A stretch of DNA of 64,000 nucleotides from Gracilaria domingensis (Eukaryota; Rhodophyta; Florideophyceae; Gracilariales; Gracilariaceae): positions 248,001 to 312,000 of the forward strand of contig VCMS01000019.1 in NCBI GenBank assembly GCA_022539475.1, in the 5' to 3' direction. Positions 61,847-64,000 of the stretch are shown one piece after another. Every line of letters begins with the position of its first letter. The first letter of the stretch is position 1. The position numbers and the translations under genes were made by a program. The notes beneath the pieces are model-generated. The model did not search any database, had not been told where the DNA came from, and saw only the letters and a program-made list of their open reading frames with translations.

Positions 61847-64000
61847 TTACCATGAACAAATTGGTGAATTAAACACTTGCAAACATCCAGCAATCCCTGA
61901 ACGTACCTTCCACCGGTTGTCCTTGGCAGTCACCTCCATTTGAGATACGACTTGATCCACGACCTTCTCCGAAGGAGGTACCTTGCGAAATAAATGACAG
62001 GGTCATACGGCATGAGACACACGCTCTTGATTTGAATCGTTTTAACATGAGAATAAAGATGGAATCAGCTTTGAAACACAACTTTCAAAGCCCTGTACCC
62101 GACCATTCCATTGTGAAGTGGACACAAATCTACACAGCGTCTCTCTTTGTCTCGAGCGACTCCTCTTAACCTGTTCGGCTGCGTGGGCTTTCTCAGCTTC
62201 TGTATCCGTCATTTTAACGTCTTCGTCAACTTCAGCATCAATATCTGCTTCTTCCCCATTGCCACCTTCCATAATACTTAGACTGCTCAAGAGCTCTTCC
62301 AAGTTCTCGTCAAATTTGGATCTGTAGTCTGCAGGCATATCAATGGCAACTAGGGCAAGGCAACGCGCAACTTCTTCACGCACAGTCTTCAACTCATGAT
62401 CGAACCCGACTTCTGCTATAAGTGGTTTGGTGAGTTCTTTCGTGAATCGCACCATACGCGGATCCTCTGGATCTGTTATATCTCAAACGCATGAGTGAAG
62501 ATAGCGCAATCTTCTGGCTTGCTGCTGGGCAACTGGGCCCTCTTCCATTCCAACAATGAGTGGCTTGCTCTCAAACAGCCAGTTCTGCAATCCCGTGCGA
62601 ACCTTGTATCCAACTGTTTCTTTCCCGGAAGTACTTATCAATCGAATGATTGTACCGCAATTGATCTTTCCTGTAGGACCAGAAATCTCGTTCAGAAAGC
62701 TGACAGCGAGTTGTTCCACACTGGCTTGCATACATTTATCCTTGCATTCAAGATGATTTAAGCCTCGACATCAGCCAGCCAGCACTTCTCCGGCAACAAC
62801 CTTGACATCTTTGTCCTTGACTCCTTCAATGATACACTCGCGTTTCAGCTTGATCGTCTCTACGAGCTCCGTTAACGTTGGATGCGCAGCGTCATAGCAA
62901 CTTTTCCCCCAAATCCTTGCAAACGCCTCGTAGTATCGCACACTAACAAGATTGAGTGTATCTTTTGATCTAGGATGCCATGAAGTAGGCCACTGGCGTC
63001 CTCCGTACACAATCCAGCAGCGCTCACCGTCATTTGTACGAGAAAGAAACGTCAAACCAAGTCCACCCATCACCGCAAGGTCGATAGGGCGTAGGCCGCC
63101 GTCCGAAGCGTCATCATGGTGTAAAGCAAGAGTATGAATCAGCTTCCGAACATACTCTTTTGAACCTATAACAGATGAGAAGGTCATAAGTGCACTATCT
63201 CCCGACGAAGACCAATCTATTAATCCAAGGGAAGATCGTCTATCGTTCTTGCCATCTCTTTTCGCCATCTTCTCACTAAGGGCAAGCATGAGAAAAACTG
63301 CTCGTGAAGAAACTTGACGCAAGGCCATGATGTCTGAAACCATACTGCGAGTGAAGAAGTCTGCAACAGCTGCCGAGGGAGGCCGATCGTCCCGAAGCAA
63401 AAAGTACAACACCGTTGTGATCAATATCTCGGTCTTCCAGTGCGTTCCATTACCTTTCGTCTTCGTGACCCCATTCAACTCGGGAACGTCCAAACCTGGA
63501 GAGGTCAATAGGCTCAACAAGTGCTCACTCAGATCAACATAGTGCTTCTGTCTGTTTTGCTGATCTAGCTGTTCAGACGCATTTAAGACATGGCGTGGAA
63601 TAGTTTCGAGGTCTTCACCAATCTGTCGCAATTGACGAAGTCGTAGTGGTCTGACGAGATCGGAAAGATTAGCGAATAGGACTGTCTAGGCACCCGCACC
63701 GTCTGCACGTTCCGCCTTCGACAATGCAAACAATATGGTCTTGATCATGAGGGAAAACAGAGACCAGTCACGCATTATCATAGGAGCAAGTGCAGAGCTA
63801 CGTAGGATAGATGATGAGCCAATGATCTGCTCATAAGAGATTTCGCCGTCTTTCCATAAGGGGTTCGTTTTGTTTGAGGCGCCTGAATCTCCCATATCAT
63901 CTTCAGTCTTGATAAGAGTATCTGTGTCTTCAGATGATTTCTTGGTCTTCAGACTTTCCTTATTGTACGACCCAGAAGCTGCGCTTCGAAGGCGATCGAT
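61847..64000 (-). pseudogene. BLM10/PSME4 (proteasome activator PA200) pseudogene, 5' end off the window
   Basis: One minus-strand frame aligns with the C-terminal third of PSME4/Blm10, which caps the 20S proteasome. Recognisable blocks: HWKTEILITTVLYFLLRDD, FFTRSMVSDIMALRQVSSRAVF, VKVVAGEVLAG then RGLNHL (family IAGLIRGSKHW), TVREEVARCLALVAIDMP (family NVRERIGSVLTYIFMIDV) and EVTAKDNRWKVRSG (family TARSSSWHARYT). The frame is interrupted by six in-frame stops at 63686, 62771, 62483, 62042, 62003 and 61847, and homology continues past the first five in the same frame. No standard-length intron removes them. The end fades near NLFMV after a frame slip. The stop pattern points to an inactive copy; a functional gene is expected elsewhere. 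Confidence 0.78.

Noticed and set aside
62483..63688. Selenocysteine or readthrough explanation for the in-frame TGA codons in the PSME4-like frame
   Set aside because: TAG and TAA also interrupt the frame, the family has no selenocysteine, and TGA/TAG serve as normal stops in neighbouring genes.
62470..63720. Micro-introns (18-45 nt) removing each stop in the PSME4-like frame
   Set aside because: Candidate GT-AG pairs do not fit phase at all sites and would delete conserved residues (LAG...RGLNHL). Other introns here are 54-276 nt.

Overview
The window looks like nuclear DNA of a photosynthetic eukaryote, most likely a red alga (florideophyte-like). Seen in sequence: about 29 protein genes on both strands, most of them single-exon; a few short GT-AG introns (54-126 nt, one of 276 nt); eukaryotic secretory, mitochondrial and nuclear proteins; no operons, tRNAs, rRNAs or CRISPR arrays. 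Inference: a plastid-type leader starting MAAF, with an early phenylalanine, and low intron density favour a rhodophyte. The species cannot be fixed from sequence alone.

Layout. 0-9 kb: a methyltransferase-like membrane protein (cut by the left edge), SLY1, a RABL3-like GTPase in two exons, SAS10/UTP3 and mitochondrial ATAD3. 9-16 kb is a very GC-rich domain with cytosolic TyrRS, a zinc-motif protein, an mTERF-like putative plastid protein, an F-box/von Willebrand A fusion and a Tim17/22-like protein, separated by GCGCGC-rich and homopolymer-rich spacers. 16-22 kb is gene-poor, with one uncharacterised gene, a dispersed coding-like repeat and a cryptic three-exon gene for a small membrane/coiled-coil protein. 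22-36 kb: a two-exon histidine phosphatase, a two-exon LRR protein, mitochondrial uL1, an IST1-like protein, a Qc-SNARE, a Cys/His protein, ValRS (one-base frameshift) and an apyrase. 36-46 kb: a type I membrane protein, two diverging paralogous secreted cysteine-rich proteins on opposite strands, LINE fragments (one with a target-site duplication), a BASS-like transporter and an RNase H2B-like protein. 46-53 kb: TraB-domain protein, elongin C, an MTA/SAH-deaminase-like amidohydrolase (frameshifted), TIM9 (two exons) and 3-hydroxyanthranilate dioxygenase. 54-58 kb: a hAT-like MITE, a LINE tail, a two-exon PP2C phosphatase and an ER DnaJ. 59-64 kb: a second copy of the dispersed repeat, an uncharacterised gene, and a decayed BLM10/PSME4 pseudogene abutting a fragment of a B-family DNA polymerase.

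Functionally this is a mixed housekeeping neighbourhood: vesicle traffic (SLY1, SNARE, IST1, RABL3), mitochondrial import and translation (TIM9, Tim17-like, ATAD3, uL1m), tRNA charging (TyrRS, ValRS) and NAD or purine salvage metabolism (HAAO, MTA/SAH deaminase). The accessory material is transposon debris, pseudogenes and lineage-specific secreted or membrane proteins. Exon joins were inferred by hand from splice consensus, frame and homology; no alignment could be run.
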